Shown: piece by piece, positions 24,176 through 33,053 of the stretch
How the letters are laid out: each line of letters begins with the position of its first letter
How positions within the stretch are numbered: the first letter of the stretch is position 1
Origin: Cuniculiplasma sp052315415
GTDB lineage: Archaea; Thermoplasmatota; Thermoplasmata; Thermoplasmatales; Thermoplasmataceae
DNA length: 64,000 nucleotides
Reading direction: 5' to 3'
Assembly: GCA_052315415.1 (NCBI GenBank)
Contig: JBLSDH010000003.1
Coordinates: forward strand, 1-64,000
Position numbers and translations under genes: made by a program
The notes under the pieces: generated by a model
What the model was told of the DNA's origin: nothing
The model's database searches: none
What the model saw: only the letters and a program-made list of their open reading frames with translations

Positions 24176-24994
24176 ATGAAAGTGAAGAACATGAATGAAA
24201 TTGAAAAAATAAGTGATATAGATCTGTCAAGATGGAAAGATTACGGGGAAATTATCACAGACAGTTTATGGATCGTTGAGAAGAGATCCAAGGAGAATGG
24301 ACAATCAGGATGGTATTGGGGTAATTTTATACCTCAGATACCTGAGCAGATGATGCTCAGGTACACAAAAAAAGGTGATCTGGTGTTTGATCCTTTTGCT
24401 GGAAGTGGAACAACAATTTTGGCGGCACTAAAACTTGGAAGGGATGCATGCGGAATAGAAATAAATCCCATTACTGCAGAAAAGGCAAAAGAATCAATAA
24501 GCAGGGTGATAAAAAAAGTAAATGATGCCCCCATGACATTAATAGAAACAGGGGATTCACTGAAATTGGATTTCAAACTTTTGATTGAAAGATTTGGGAG
24601 AAAAAAGGCTGATTTGATGATAATACATCCACCCTACCACGATATAATCAGGTTTTCCAATATTGAAGGTGATCTTTCTGGTTCAAAAACTACTGATGAT
24701 TTCCTTAAAAAAATGGAGATAATTGGAAAAAAATCCTATGATTCATTAAATCATGGAAGATACACTGCTCTTGTTATTGGGGACAACTATAGAAATGGAA
24801 AATGGATACCACTTGGTTTTCTTACGATGGAAAGATTCCTTAGGGCAGGGTATACCCTGAAAAGTATAGTGGTCAAAAACTATGAACAGACTAGGGGAAA
24901 GAGGAATCTTGAAAATTTATGGAGATACAGAGCAATGGCAGGCGGTTATTACATATTTAAACATGAATACATATTCATTTTCAGAAAAACATAA
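24176..24994 (+). CDS. DNA-methyltransferase-fold protein with HPPY motif
   Basis: An AdoMet-dependent methyltransferase domain of the DNA N4/N6 type. Motif I is DPFAGSGTTILAALKLG, followed by GIEINPITAEKA; the catalytic-type motif IV is LMIIHPPYHDIIRFS, about 75 residues later. The order (I before IV) is opposite to the CcrM-like enzyme at 551. HPPY in place of (D/N/S)PPY is unusual for DNA enzymes, but an aromatic PPY is kept. Starts at 24155 (TTG), 24176 and 24191 (ATG) are all possible. It is placed between two nucleotide-sugar genes, with no restriction gene nearby. DNA is the likeliest target; RNA cannot be excluded. Confidence 0.72.
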   Translation: MKVKNMNEIEKISDIDLSRWKDYGEIITDSLWIVEKRSKENGQSGWYWGNFIPQIPEQMMLRYTKKGDLVFDPFAGSGTTILAALKLGRDACGIEINPITAEKAKESISRVIKKVNDAPMTLIETGDSLKLDFKLLIERFGRKKADLMIIHPPYHDIIRFSNIEGDLSGSKTTDDFLKKMEIIGKKSYDSLNHGRYTALVIGDNYRNGKWIPLGFLTMERFLRAGYTLKSIVVKNYEQTRGKRNLENLWRYRAMAGGYYIFKHEYIFIFRKT

Positions 24995-25023
24995 TTATAT
25001 TTTCATTTTTCATATGCTGACCA

Positions 25024-25968
25024 ATGAGCGAAACACTTAGATATCTAATTACTGGTGGACTTGGGTTCATAGGTTCTAATATGGCTCAAATCCTGGCTGA
25101 GAATAATGAGGTTACAATATTGGATAATTATTCAAATGGAAGCGAAATCAATGTAAAAAAGATTATTGATAATATAAATCTGGTCAAAGGTGACATAACA
25201 AGACTGGGTGATTTTGAAAAAATTGGTAAAAATGATGTTGTGATTCACCTTGCTGCAAATTCAGATGTCAGAAAGGGTTCCCTAGATAGGGATTCCGATG
25301 TCAATATAAATGTGATTGGGACAAAAAACGTACTTGAATACATGGTAAGAGAGGGTGTTCCAGAAATGATGTTCTCCTCTACATCAACAGTTTACGGGGA
25401 GGCAAAACAGATACCAACAGAGGAGAACTATGGACCACTTCTTCCAATATCCCTCTATGGTGCAACCAAACTTGCAGATGAGGGTTTGATATGGGCTTAT
25501 CATCACTATTTCAATATTAAGGTATCAATATTCAGATTTGCAAACATAATTGGGAGACACTCTACACATGGTGTTATCCATGATTTTATCTCAAAATTAA
25601 GGAAGAATAGTAAGGAGCTTGAGATACTTGGTGATGGAAAACAGGAAAAATCATACATGCATGTGGATGATTGCACAGGAGCAATACTTCACATTGGAAA
25701 TAAAATAAAGGAAGGGGATGTGGTAAACCTTGGAAATGAACAAAGAACTTCAGTTAAGAGGATTGCTGATATCGTTATTGAGTCCATGGGCCTAAATGAT
25801 GTTAATATTGTTTACAACAAAAAATATGGGGGAAGAGGGTGGCCTGGAGACGTAACAATAGCACAGCTTTCAGTGAAAAAAATGAATTCCTACGGTTGGC
25901 ACAACAAATATACCAGTGATGAGGCAGTAAAGAAATCAGTTGAAGAGATTCTAAATAATGAGGAATAA
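25024..25968 (+). CDS. NAD-dependent sugar epimerase (GalE-like)
   Basis: 314-residue extended short-chain dehydrogenase. The Rossmann NAD site is GGLGFIGSN at about residues 11-19. HLAANSDVR, SSTSTVYGEAK and the catalytic YGATK pair follow, and the C-terminal substrate part has YMHVDDC and NLGNEQRTSVKRI. It is most like archaeal UDP-glucose 4-epimerases; epimerisation or dehydration of another NDP-sugar is possible. With rfbC upstream it makes a small nucleotide-sugar island for surface glycans. Confidence 0.88.
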   Translation: MSETLRYLITGGLGFIGSNMAQILAENNEVTILDNYSNGSEINVKKIIDNINLVKGDITRLGDFEKIGKNDVVIHLAANSDVRKGSLDRDSDVNINVIGTKNVLEYMVREGVPEMMFSSTSTVYGEAKQIPTEENYGPLLPISLYGATKLADEGLIWAYHHYFNIKVSIFRFANIIGRHSTHGVIHDFISKLRKNSKELEILGDGKQEKSYMHVDDCTGAILHIGNKIKEGDVVNLGNEQRTSVKRIADIVIESMGLNDVNIVYNKKYGGRGWPGDVTIAQLSVKKMNSYGWHNKYTSDEAVKKSVEEILNNEE

Positions 25969-26033
25969 ACTATCTTACATGTGAGCTGTTTTATTGAAAT
26001 AAACTCAATCGATACATGATTTAGGTGAAAAAA

Positions 26034-26654
26034 ATGAAAACAATTGAAGGTTGGGTCTATTTCAGTATTGTAGTTGCAATAATACTATTCGGTGCAGGAA
26101 TGTATTACACCGGATATGTACAGAATGCACCGACTGCTGTTAATTCAAATTCACAGTATAATTTAACTATGGTGATTACAAATCAGAATTACATGTCCTC
26201 AGTAAATCATGATCAGCCAGCCTATTTCGTGCTTGAAAACGGAAAGATAATGTCATCAGCTCAGATATATCTTCCAGCAAACTCCCTGATAAAGGTGACA
26301 ATAATTAACTACGATACCGGTCCGGGAACAGTTCCTTCCCAGTACGCCAAGGTTATGGGTACACTTAACAACACAGAATATGTGATAAATGACACATCCG
26401 TTAACAAAAACGGAACATATGGACAGTGGGTGAACACAGTTCCTGAGGCAGATCTTGCACATACATTCACAGTGCCTGGACTTGGACTTAACATAATGGT
26501 GCCCTCAGTTTCAACAGTTATAGCATACTTCCACACCGGATCACCTGGTGTTTATCAGTGGCAGTGTCAGGTTAACTGCGGAACTGGGCCAAGTGGATGG
26601 GGCGGAGCAATGGCAACCAGTGGATGGATGCAGGGCGAAGTCATAATTCAATAA
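26034..26654 (+). CDS. membrane-anchored cupredoxin resembling oxidase subunit II CuA domain
   Basis: 206 residues: one N-terminal membrane anchor (about residues 6-27), then an exported Thr/Asn-rich cupredoxin domain. The region LAHTFTVPGLGLNIMVP mirrors the first His strand of cytochrome oxidase subunit II (HSxxVPxLGxKxDxxP). WQCQVNCGTG mirrors its Cys-X3-Cys-Gly loop. The His that normally follows four residues later is absent (PSGWGGAM) and the intervening Glu is Val, so the copper centre must differ from standard CuA. It may be a respiratory electron carrier like sulfocyanin. The start is ATG 26034, because GGTGA (26024-26028) is correctly spaced for it; the GTG at 26025 is part of that site. 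Confidence 0.75.
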   Translation: MKTIEGWVYFSIVVAIILFGAGMYYTGYVQNAPTAVNSNSQYNLTMVITNQNYMSSVNHDQPAYFVLENGKIMSSAQIYLPANSLIKVTIINYDTGPGTVPSQYAKVMGTLNNTEYVINDTSVNKNGTYGQWVNTVPEADLAHTFTVPGLGLNIMVPSVSTVIAYFHTGSPGVYQWQCQVNCGTGPSGWGGAMATSGWMQGEVIIQ

Positions 26655-27050
26655 TAATGACTTCATTGAAAATTTTAATCTTATCAATTTTTTTATTTTT
26701 CTTATAATTTTTTAAATGATGAATTTGATGCAAAATTCAAAGAAATCAGTTCTCAGGTATTCTATTTTAAATGAAATTTTTCTTTATCTTGTCCATTATA
26801 TTTGATTAAATCTGTTTCTATGAACCAGGTTTCCAAATTTTATTGCTTAGAAATATGGCATTAGACAGAAATGATTTCCCAATAACAAATATTAAAAGGG
26901 GCACAAGACTATAAATCCCCGTCATCCAATTAGGTAAGGATGATAAAAATAATGTGAAATTTATCTTTATGACAATGGATATATGTATTACCTATTGGAT
27001 TGAAAATATAAAGAGCGTGTACATATAATATATGACATTAATGTGGTGTC
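26655..27050. other. 396-bp intergenic region
   Basis: No credible protein-coding frame. A T-rich tract (about 26688-26712) just after the cupredoxin gene is a likely transcription end. A folded element occupies 26898-27000 (listed separately). A TATA-like CATATAATATATG at about 27022-27034 is placed for a short or absent leader of the aminotransferase gene starting at 27051, so the folded element lies upstream of that promoter. Confidence 0.5.
26898..27000. ncRNA. candidate structured RNA or folded DNA element
   Basis: Nested complementary segments: ATCCAATTAGGTAA (26924-26937) pairs with TTACCTATTGGAT (26988-27000), 13 pairs with one bulged T. Inside it GATAAA (26942-26947) pairs with TTTATC (26960-26965). 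Upstream GGGG (26898-26901) pairs with CCCC (26917-26920). An alternative pair TCATCC (26922-26927) / GGATGA (26938-26943) competes with the long helix. Together they look like an RNA with switchable folds; strand and identity are undetermined. Confidence 0.3.
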
Positions 27051-28061
27051 ATGAAGACTTCTGAACTTTCAGATTCTATTTTTAACTGGATCGATGGATA
27101 CAAACCCCAGGCAAAGCATGATTTTACATCAAGTGGAATGCCAAACGTTTCTCTTTCTGACATAGATGTAAAAATTGATTCTGAGGAATTTGACAGAATG
27201 AGACCAGAAATAGAAACTGTTTTCAGGGAAACAGTGGGTCACCTTTATGACGTGGAGCCTGAAAATGTATATCCGGTTAATGGGGGATCCGAAGCAATAT
27301 CATTAGCCTCACTGTTTCTTAAAAATAAAACTATAAATGTAAAAATACCTGAATATGAGCCTGTATACAAAACCCCAGAATTTCTTGGCATGAATGTTAA
27401 GAAAGTTGAAAAACTTGAAAATATAGAAGGTGAGGCCATTATGTGCTCAAATCCCAACAACCCATCTGGAAACTTGATGTCTGCTGATGAAGTAAACAGC
27501 CTCATATCCAAAAAAAATGATGTGTTTATGGATGAGACGTTTCAGGAATTCTCATTCTCAGCCAGACCTCATACCTTATTTTCTGAGGCACCTGAAGCAA
27601 TCTGTGCAACTACTCTGACAAAATTTTATGGGGCGGGATTTGCAAGGGTTGGTTTCTTCTTTATTTCAAGGGAAAGAATCAGAATGTTGCACGATCTGAA
27701 GCTTTTCATCTCTGGTTCAAAAAATTTGCTTTCTTTATACATAGCTGTAAAACTTCTTAACAAAAGGGAAAAAATTGTTGAAAAGAATAAAAAAAGGATA
27801 TTGAATAACAGAAAACTTGTGGAAAAGTATCTTGAGGGTATTGATCACACGGATCCTGGAAGGACAACATTCACATTTGTTAATGGATTTGATGTGGATT
27901 TTGCAGATAGAATAAGAAAAAAATATGGAATTCTTGTAACACCAGGCAAGTATTTTGGTTTGAAAGAGGGTTTCAGGGTATGTTTCACTCAGGAAGAAAG
28001 CAAGCTGGAAGAGGATCTTCAGGCACTGGTGCATGCGATCCAATCAGAAGGGAGGAGGTAA
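27051..28061 (+). CDS. class I/II PLP-dependent aminotransferase (HisC-like)
   Basis: 336 residues of aminotransferase fold type I, on the short side. The PLP-site motifs are SNPNNPSGN, FMDETFQEF, the Schiff-base lysine in TLTKFYGAGFARVGF, and the carboxylate-binding Arg in GFRVCFTQEE. It most resembles histidinol-phosphate / aromatic aminotransferases. No other histidine genes are nearby, so the substrate is open. The start has GGTG just upstream and a TATA box about 20-28 nt away. The next gene begins within or immediately after its 3' end. Confidence 0.85.
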   Translation: MKTSELSDSIFNWIDGYKPQAKHDFTSSGMPNVSLSDIDVKIDSEEFDRMRPEIETVFRETVGHLYDVEPENVYPVNGGSEAISLASLFLKNKTINVKIPEYEPVYKTPEFLGMNVKKVEKLENIEGEAIMCSNPNNPSGNLMSADEVNSLISKKNDVFMDETFQEFSFSARPHTLFSEAPEAICATTLTKFYGAGFARVGFFFISRERIRMLHDLKLFISGSKNLLSLYIAVKLLNKREKIVEKNKKRILNNRKLVEKYLEGIDHTDPGRTTFTFVNGFDVDFADRIRKKYGILVTPGKYFGLKEGFRVCFTQEESKLEEDLQALVHAIQSEGRR

Positions 28062-28666
28062 AATGGAAAAGAATAATATTCTCAGACAAGGATATCTATA
28101 ATGATGTTATAAAATTCAGATACATGTCCGATGTTTTCAATGTTGGTGAGGGTGAAACTGTTTATTTTCTAATTGATTCCTCACCAGAGATAACTGATTT
28201 TTACATAGGTTCACATAACATTCTTTCACTTCACGTTTTTTCAGAGTTTTTGAGAAGGATATACGATCTAAGTTATGAGGATAAAAGGCCTGAAATTCAG
28301 ATATTTGAGCAGGAAACATATGTTATAAAAGACAGATCCAGAATGTTCAGGTATTTTCCACAGATGGGAAAGTTTCTTGCTTCATGTGGGGAACTGCTTA
28401 ACTTTAGAATAGCAATTTCTGTGGGATTAACAGCCTTAAGGAAAGGAAAGCTCCTCTGTTCATACAGGGTAATGAGAGTTGACCCTGTTGGTGACATGGA
28501 TCTTTTCAGAAAAAGAATGAAGGCATTGTCATATGATATGAAAAAAATTATAGATATGAAGGTTGTCAGGACATCAAACAGAAGAAAATTTTTATTCAAG
28601 CCATATGTTTACAAACAATCCCTAATAAATGTGTTCAGGATACCTCAGGATGACGATTTTTCCTGA
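27980..28666 (+). CDS. hypothetical protein, start uncertain
   Basis: The frame reads 228 residues from 27980, but the first 27 overlap the aminotransferase gene in another frame and look non-protein-like. Plausible protein begins at about KRIIFSDKDIYNDVIKFRYMSDVF. A strong GGAGGAGG ribosome binding site (28051-28058) points to an ATG at 28063 that is out of frame and stops after 12 codons. The true start is therefore a non-standard codon near 28058-28080, the ATG at 28124, or 28063 with a frameshift. The C-terminal half is basic and alpha/beta-like (FRYFPQMGKFLASCGELL, YRVMRVDPVGDMDLF). No family recognised. Its 3' end overlaps the convergent atpI by 22 bases. Confidence 0.6.
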   Translation: MFHSGRKQAGRGSSGTGACDPIRREEVKWKRIIFSDKDIYNDVIKFRYMSDVFNVGEGETVYFLIDSSPEITDFYIGSHNILSLHVFSEFLRRIYDLSYEDKRPEIQIFEQETYVIKDRSRMFRYFPQMGKFLASCGELLNFRIAISVGLTALRKGKLLCSYRVMRVDPVGDMDLFRKRMKALSYDMKKIIDMKVVRTSNRRKFLFKPYVYKQSLINVFRIPQDDDFS

Positions 28667-30588
28667 TTTACCCTGTACATTTCCTCTGTGAAGCGTCTTG
28701 GAGTGCCAAATGGTGAAAAGGGACGGCCGTTTCCATGATAGAATTTTGAAAAGAATTCAACGTATATGAGTCTAACACCCTGAATTGTTGATTCAACCAC
28801 TGCAAGGATGAATGTGAAGAGTTGCCCAAGAATTAGAACAATAACCCCAACAACTATCAATACAGGATCTCCAAGTGTGTAAGTGAAGAAGCTGTTTATC
28901 AAAAGTGTAAGAACAACAGAGGCAAGTAAAATACCCACTATTCTTGTGTATGATACAACATGACTTATTATGCTGGGAAGCTCAACCAATCCCAGTGGTT
29001 TTTCCGCAACCCCTATGATAGCAATTCCCGCCAATATTATAGCAACTTCTATGTCAAATGGAACGCTTGAAAAAGAAAGAGGTGCTCTCCTCAGAAGACC
29101 CAGACCTAGTGTTGCAACACCGGTTATAAACATTATCCATCCAACCTTTCCAACTGCATGCCTTATCTCCCCATACAAAGTCTCGTCATATATTCCTATG
29201 ACAAGACCAAGCAAAACCATGAAGAGACCTATATATCCAGTGATGAGAAGCATTTTAGGAGTGTAGGTCAGAGGATTTATGTAACTGATGCTGTACCCCA
29301 GAATATTTGCAGGCAATATTTGAAAACCGAAAAACTCATTGAATATGATACCTGAAATAATTGCAGCTATGCCACCGGGAAGTAATACCTTAGCCAGGCC
29401 TTTCAACTGATATGGTGTAAATATTGACAGAACAAATCTGGTTAATTTTTTTGGAAGAGGAAATTTTCCCCCATGATCCACTCTGTGTATGATAAAAAGA
29501 GAGAGAAGAATCACTGCTATGCCAAAGCCAAAATCTCCAGTCATAAATCCAAAGAATATTGGGAATACAAATGCTATTATCAGTGTTGGATCAACTTCAG
29601 CATTCTCTGGAAGTGAGTAGAATCGTATTATAGACTCAAACATTTTAAGCCTTTTTGGATTTCTCTGAAGTGTTGGTGGTTTTTCTTCTGTTTTCAGTAT
29701 TTCCACAATGCAACGGTTGCCCGTTATCCTGTTAAGATCATTAATTAGAATGTCATATCTGGACTTCTGTATCCATCCCTCAGCCACAAATATTGTTTTC
29801 GAAGATGGGAATTTAAGTGCTGCTTCAACTTTTTTTGCTTCTATTTCAAGTGCTTCCTTAAGTGCGGCAATCTCACCATAATGCTTATCGGATATCTCGT
29901 TGATGAGCGCCGTTATCTCAATTTTCTTCTTCTCAAGATCATCAATTAGTTTTCTGTTCTGCATAATCAGTTCAGATGGTTTACCTGACATCTGCATTAT
30001 GTAAAATGTCTTCAATCCTGATCTGGAAAGTGACTGGCTGAACGCCTTTTCCTCACCTTTCGGCACTATAATTATTCTTGAATTTTCTGAAATTTTTATT
30101 TCTCCAAAAACATTTGGATCAGGATTCTTATAATCACCTTCAATTATGAAAGCCGAAACCGCAGAATTATTAAAATATGATATGTCAGCATCAAGGTTTT
30201 TTATTCTCTCCAGAACTTCTAGCTTCTCACCTGCAATTTTCTGTTCGTTCCTAATTTCCGATATCATCTGAGTTGCTATCTTCAGATCTTCATCAATTCT
30301 GATGCTCTTTGCCTTTTCCATGAGTTCCTGAAGTGAGTTGAATCTGTACCTCTTGTCAACCTTTCTTTTGAACATCATACCCTCAAGATTTCTCATCCTG
30401 TTCATCTGAAGTATGATGTCATCCTTTAACTCCGGCACATAGTAAGCCTTTAGTTCAGATTTTACATCTGAGGAAACCTCCTCCAGCTGTATTATTCTGT
30501 AATCATGAAGGAGGGAAAGTACGTTTTCTGTATACTCCTTTGGTGAATATATTCTTATTTTTACAATCCTCTCAGATCTTAGGCCCAT
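28645..30588 (-). CDS. atpI: A-type ATP synthase subunit I (a-subunit/stator)
   Basis: 647 residues. The N-terminal half (about 1-330) is cytoplasmic and largely helical, with alternating alpha/beta segments and a coiled coil (LDADISYF, IDDLEKKKIEITALINEI). The C-terminal half carries about eight membrane helices, including the FPIFFGFMTGDFGFG turn typical of archaeal/vacuolar a-subunits and the late SYTRIVGILLASVVLT helix with the conserved Arg of the proton path. It forms the membrane half-channels and joins the peripheral stalks. It is the last gene of the operon here, whereas in many archaea subunit I precedes K. Confidence 0.95.
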   Translation of the reverse strand: MGLRSERIVKIRIYSPKEYTENVLSLLHDYRIIQLEEVSSDVKSELKAYYVPELKDDIILQMNRMRNLEGMMFKRKVDKRYRFNSLQELMEKAKSIRIDEDLKIATQMISEIRNEQKIAGEKLEVLERIKNLDADISYFNNSAVSAFIIEGDYKNPDPNVFGEIKISENSRIIIVPKGEEKAFSQSLSRSGLKTFYIMQMSGKPSELIMQNRKLIDDLEKKKIEITALINEISDKHYGEIAALKEALEIEAKKVEAALKFPSSKTIFVAEGWIQKSRYDILINDLNRITGNRCIVEILKTEEKPPTLQRNPKRLKMFESIIRFYSLPENAEVDPTLIIAFVFPIFFGFMTGDFGFGIAVILLSLFIIHRVDHGGKFPLPKKLTRFVLSIFTPYQLKGLAKVLLPGGIAAIISGIIFNEFFGFQILPANILGYSISYINPLTYTPKMLLITGYIGLFMVLLGLVIGIYDETLYGEIRHAVGKVGWIMFITGVATLGLGLLRRAPLSFSSVPFDIEVAIILAGIAIIGVAEKPLGLVELPSIISHVVSYTRIVGILLASVVLTLLINSFFTYTLGDPVLIVVGVIVLILGQLFTFILAVVESTIQGVRLIYVEFFSKFYHGNGRPFSPFGTPRRFTEEMYRVNQEKSSS

Positions 30589-30920
30589 CAGTCTCCTCCC
30601 AGGTATTCTTTAATATATTTTTCAATAAGTTTTTCAATTTCTTCCTCTTTCATCTTAAATTTTTTCTTGCTGTATTTATCAGTTTCTTCCTTAATGCCAG
30701 ATGATTTCACAGTTTCCAGTTTCTCCTCTAGATCCTTCACAAAACTTTCGTATTGGGCTTTTAAATTCTCCTCCATTTTAGTAACAGATTCATTCATGTC
30801 CTCAATTGCCCTTTCTTTCATATCCCTGCAATTTTCCTTCTCACTGGATATAAGCTTTTCTGCCTCCATCTCCTTCTCTTTTATCTTTTTCAGTATTTCC
30901 ATATTTCCCATTTCTGTCAT
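30588..30920 (-). CDS. atpH: A-type ATP synthase subunit H (peripheral stalk)
   Basis: 110 residues, almost entirely charged coiled coil (MEILKKIKEKEMEAEKLI, EIEKLIEKYIKEYLGG), as expected for the stalk partner of subunit E. Its stop overlaps the start of atpI by one base. Assignment rests on size, composition and position before I. It links the A1 head to subunit I. Confidence 0.8.
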   Translation of the reverse strand: MTEMGNMEILKKIKEKEMEAEKLISSEKENCRDMKERAIEDMNESVTKMEENLKAQYESFVKDLEEKLETVKSSGIKEETDKYSKKKFKMKEEEIEKLIEKYIKEYLGGD

Positions 30921-31013
30921 ATCCTATACACCACATATAGCAAAGAAACTATAATGAGAATTCTCCATAGCATAGAGGTTCTCATCATGAATTTCAATAT
31001 CTTAATTTTCCTC

Positions 31014-31652
31014 TCAGATGCTTTCACCCTTTTCTTCCCTTGAAATTATTTTTTTCTTCACCGTCTTCAGCGTTGTGAATGAATCCCGCTCCATCTCATC
31101 AAGTCTCATTCTAATATACTTCTGCTGCTGTTCTAGCCTTGGAATCATAACAAATTCTATTGCATTTGACCTTCTCTTTGTTCTGTCAATCTCGTTCAGA
31201 AGCCTTCTCATTGCTTTTTCCTTCTCAACAACCTTGATGAGAATTGTGAAAACGTCCTCAAACTTTTCCATTGCATCGTTTATTGATGCAGGTACTGAAA
31301 TTGCCCTGAATCTTTCATTGAGTACTGCCCGTTCCATCTCAATGTCAAGTTTAGGTATTTTTACACCCATAATGTTTTTTGATGAAACGCTGACCGTTGA
31401 GCTGCCTGCCATCATTGAATAGTTCTCAATTTTCATTCTGCCTTCATTTATCTCAGCAGATTTGGCATACTCTATTGCCACGCCCATTTTTGATCTCAGA
31501 TCCTCCTTTATACCTTTGATTTCTCTTGCAAGATTCATGAACTCCATGATGAGGGCGGATCTTTTCATTTTAAGTAGCTTGTAACCATTCTTGGCAAGCC
31601 TTATCCTTCTCTTTATCTGAATTAATTCTATTCTAGTAGGCTTAACGTTCAT
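31014..31652 (-). CDS. atpD: A-type ATP synthase subunit D (central rotor shaft)
   Basis: 212 residues, beginning VKPTRIELIQIKRRIRLAKNGYKLLKMKRSALI, the hallmark N-terminal helix of the archaeal/vacuolar D subunit, and ending with the second long helix (IDRTKRRSNAIEFVMIPRLE). It forms the rotating shaft inside the A3B3 head. It follows atpB after 15 bases. A 93-base gap separates it from atpH, the widest within the operon. Confidence 0.95.
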   Translation of the reverse strand: MNVKPTRIELIQIKRRIRLAKNGYKLLKMKRSALIMEFMNLAREIKGIKEDLRSKMGVAIEYAKSAEINEGRMKIENYSMMAGSSTVSVSSKNIMGVKIPKLDIEMERAVLNERFRAISVPASINDAMEKFEDVFTILIKVVEKEKAMRRLLNEIDRTKRRSNAIEFVMIPRLEQQQKYIRMRLDEMERDSFTTLKTVKKKIISREEKGESI

Positions 31653-31667
31653 CTGAGCCAGGTTACA

Positions 31668-33053
31668 TCACTTCCATTTACCATACTTATCTATAAATTC
31701 CTTCTTTATCCTTTTCATTTCACTAACGGGAAGTTCTGAAAGAAGATCGTATGCAATATCAAGTGTCTTCTCGATTGGTCTGTCCTCATAAAGACCCTGC
31801 TTCACGTATTTTTCCTCAAAATTTTCTGCAAATCTAAGAAACTTTCTGTCGTTCTGGCTCAGTGATTCTTCGCCCACGATTGCGCTCAAAGATCTCAGAT
31901 CCTTTCCAGATGCATATGCTGAATACAACTGATCTGCCACCCCTCTGTGATCCTCCCTTGTCTTACCTTTGCCTATTCCCTGGTTCATAAGCCTTGACAG
32001 GGAAGGAAGAACATCCACAGGTGGATATATACCCTTTCTCTGAAGATCCCTGCTCATGACAATCTGACCCTCGGTGATGTATCCCGTTAGATCAGGAATT
32101 GGATTTGTTATATCATCTCCAGGCATTGTAAGAATTGGTAACTGTGTTATTGATCCTTTTTTATTCTTTATTTTACCTGCCCTTTCATATATTGTACTTA
32201 AGTCTGTATACATGTATCCAGGGAAGCCCCTTCTTCCTGGAACCTCATCCCTTGCCGATGAAATTTCCCTCAGGGCCTCACAGTAATTTGTCATATCTGT
32301 AAGAATTACAAGTACCTGATAGTCCTTCTCATATGCAAGATACTCAGCAGTCGTTAGTGCCACCCTTGGAAGAACTATTCTCTCCATTGATGGGTCCGAT
32401 GAAAGATTCAGATAAACAGTGGCTCTTGACAGCGCTCCTGTATTCCTGAATTCATTTATAAAAAAGTTCGCTTCCTCACTGGTAATTCCCATTGCACCAA
32501 ACACCACTGCAAAGCTCTCATCATCCTTCAGTGTCTTAGCCTGCCTTGCTATCTGTGCAGCCAGAATGTTATGAGGCAATCCGGATGCAGAGAATATTGG
32601 AAGCTTCTGCCCTCTCACAAGTGTGTTCATACCATCAATTGTTGATATTCCTGTCTGAATAAATTCAGAGGGCTCTTCTCTTGAATATGGATTTATTGCG
32701 TCTCCCACAATATCCATTTTTTCTCCTCTGATGCTCTGAACTCCACCATCCCTTGGCTCACCGAGACCATTGAATATCCTTCCCAGTGACTCCTCAGATG
32801 CAACTACCTTTGCAGTTTCCCCTGTAAATCTTACTGATGTCCTCTCTGTATCAAGACCCGAAGTTGATCCGAAAATCTGCACAACTGCCATTCCCTTCTC
32901 TGTTTCCAGAACCTGGCCAGTCCTAATTACCCCGTCCGGATCTTCTATTCTCACAATTTCACCATATGAGGCATCATTCACACCACTCACGAACACAAGT
33001 GGTCCGCTTATTCTTTCAATACTTCTGTATGAAGGCTTAATCATTTCATTCAC
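31668..33053 (-). CDS. atpB: A-type ATP synthase subunit B
   Basis: 461 residues, the non-catalytic nucleotide-binding subunit. It has the beta-barrel start (YRSIERISGPLVFV), LGRIFNGLGEP, the SGLPHNILAAQIARQ segment replacing a canonical P-loop, VILTDMTNYCEALREIS, PGRRGFPGYMYTDLSTIYERAGKI and PDLTGYITEGQI. Its start overlaps the atpA stop by eight bases; an in-frame ATG three codons on is an alternative. It forms the hexameric head with subunit A. Confidence 0.97.
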   Translation of the reverse strand: MNEMIKPSYRSIERISGPLVFVSGVNDASYGEIVRIEDPDGVIRTGQVLETEKGMAVVQIFGSTSGLDTERTSVRFTGETAKVVASEESLGRIFNGLGEPRDGGVQSIRGEKMDIVGDAINPYSREEPSEFIQTGISTIDGMNTLVRGQKLPIFSASGLPHNILAAQIARQAKTLKDDESFAVVFGAMGITSEEANFFINEFRNTGALSRATVYLNLSSDPSMERIVLPRVALTTAEYLAYEKDYQVLVILTDMTNYCEALREISSARDEVPGRRGFPGYMYTDLSTIYERAGKIKNKKGSITQLPILTMPGDDITNPIPDLTGYITEGQIVMSRDLQRKGIYPPVDVLPSLSRLMNQGIGKGKTREDHRGVADQLYSAYASGKDLRSLSAIVGEESLSQNDRKFLRFAENFEEKYVKQGLYEDRPIEKTLDIAYDLLSELPVSEMKRIKKEFIDKYGKWK

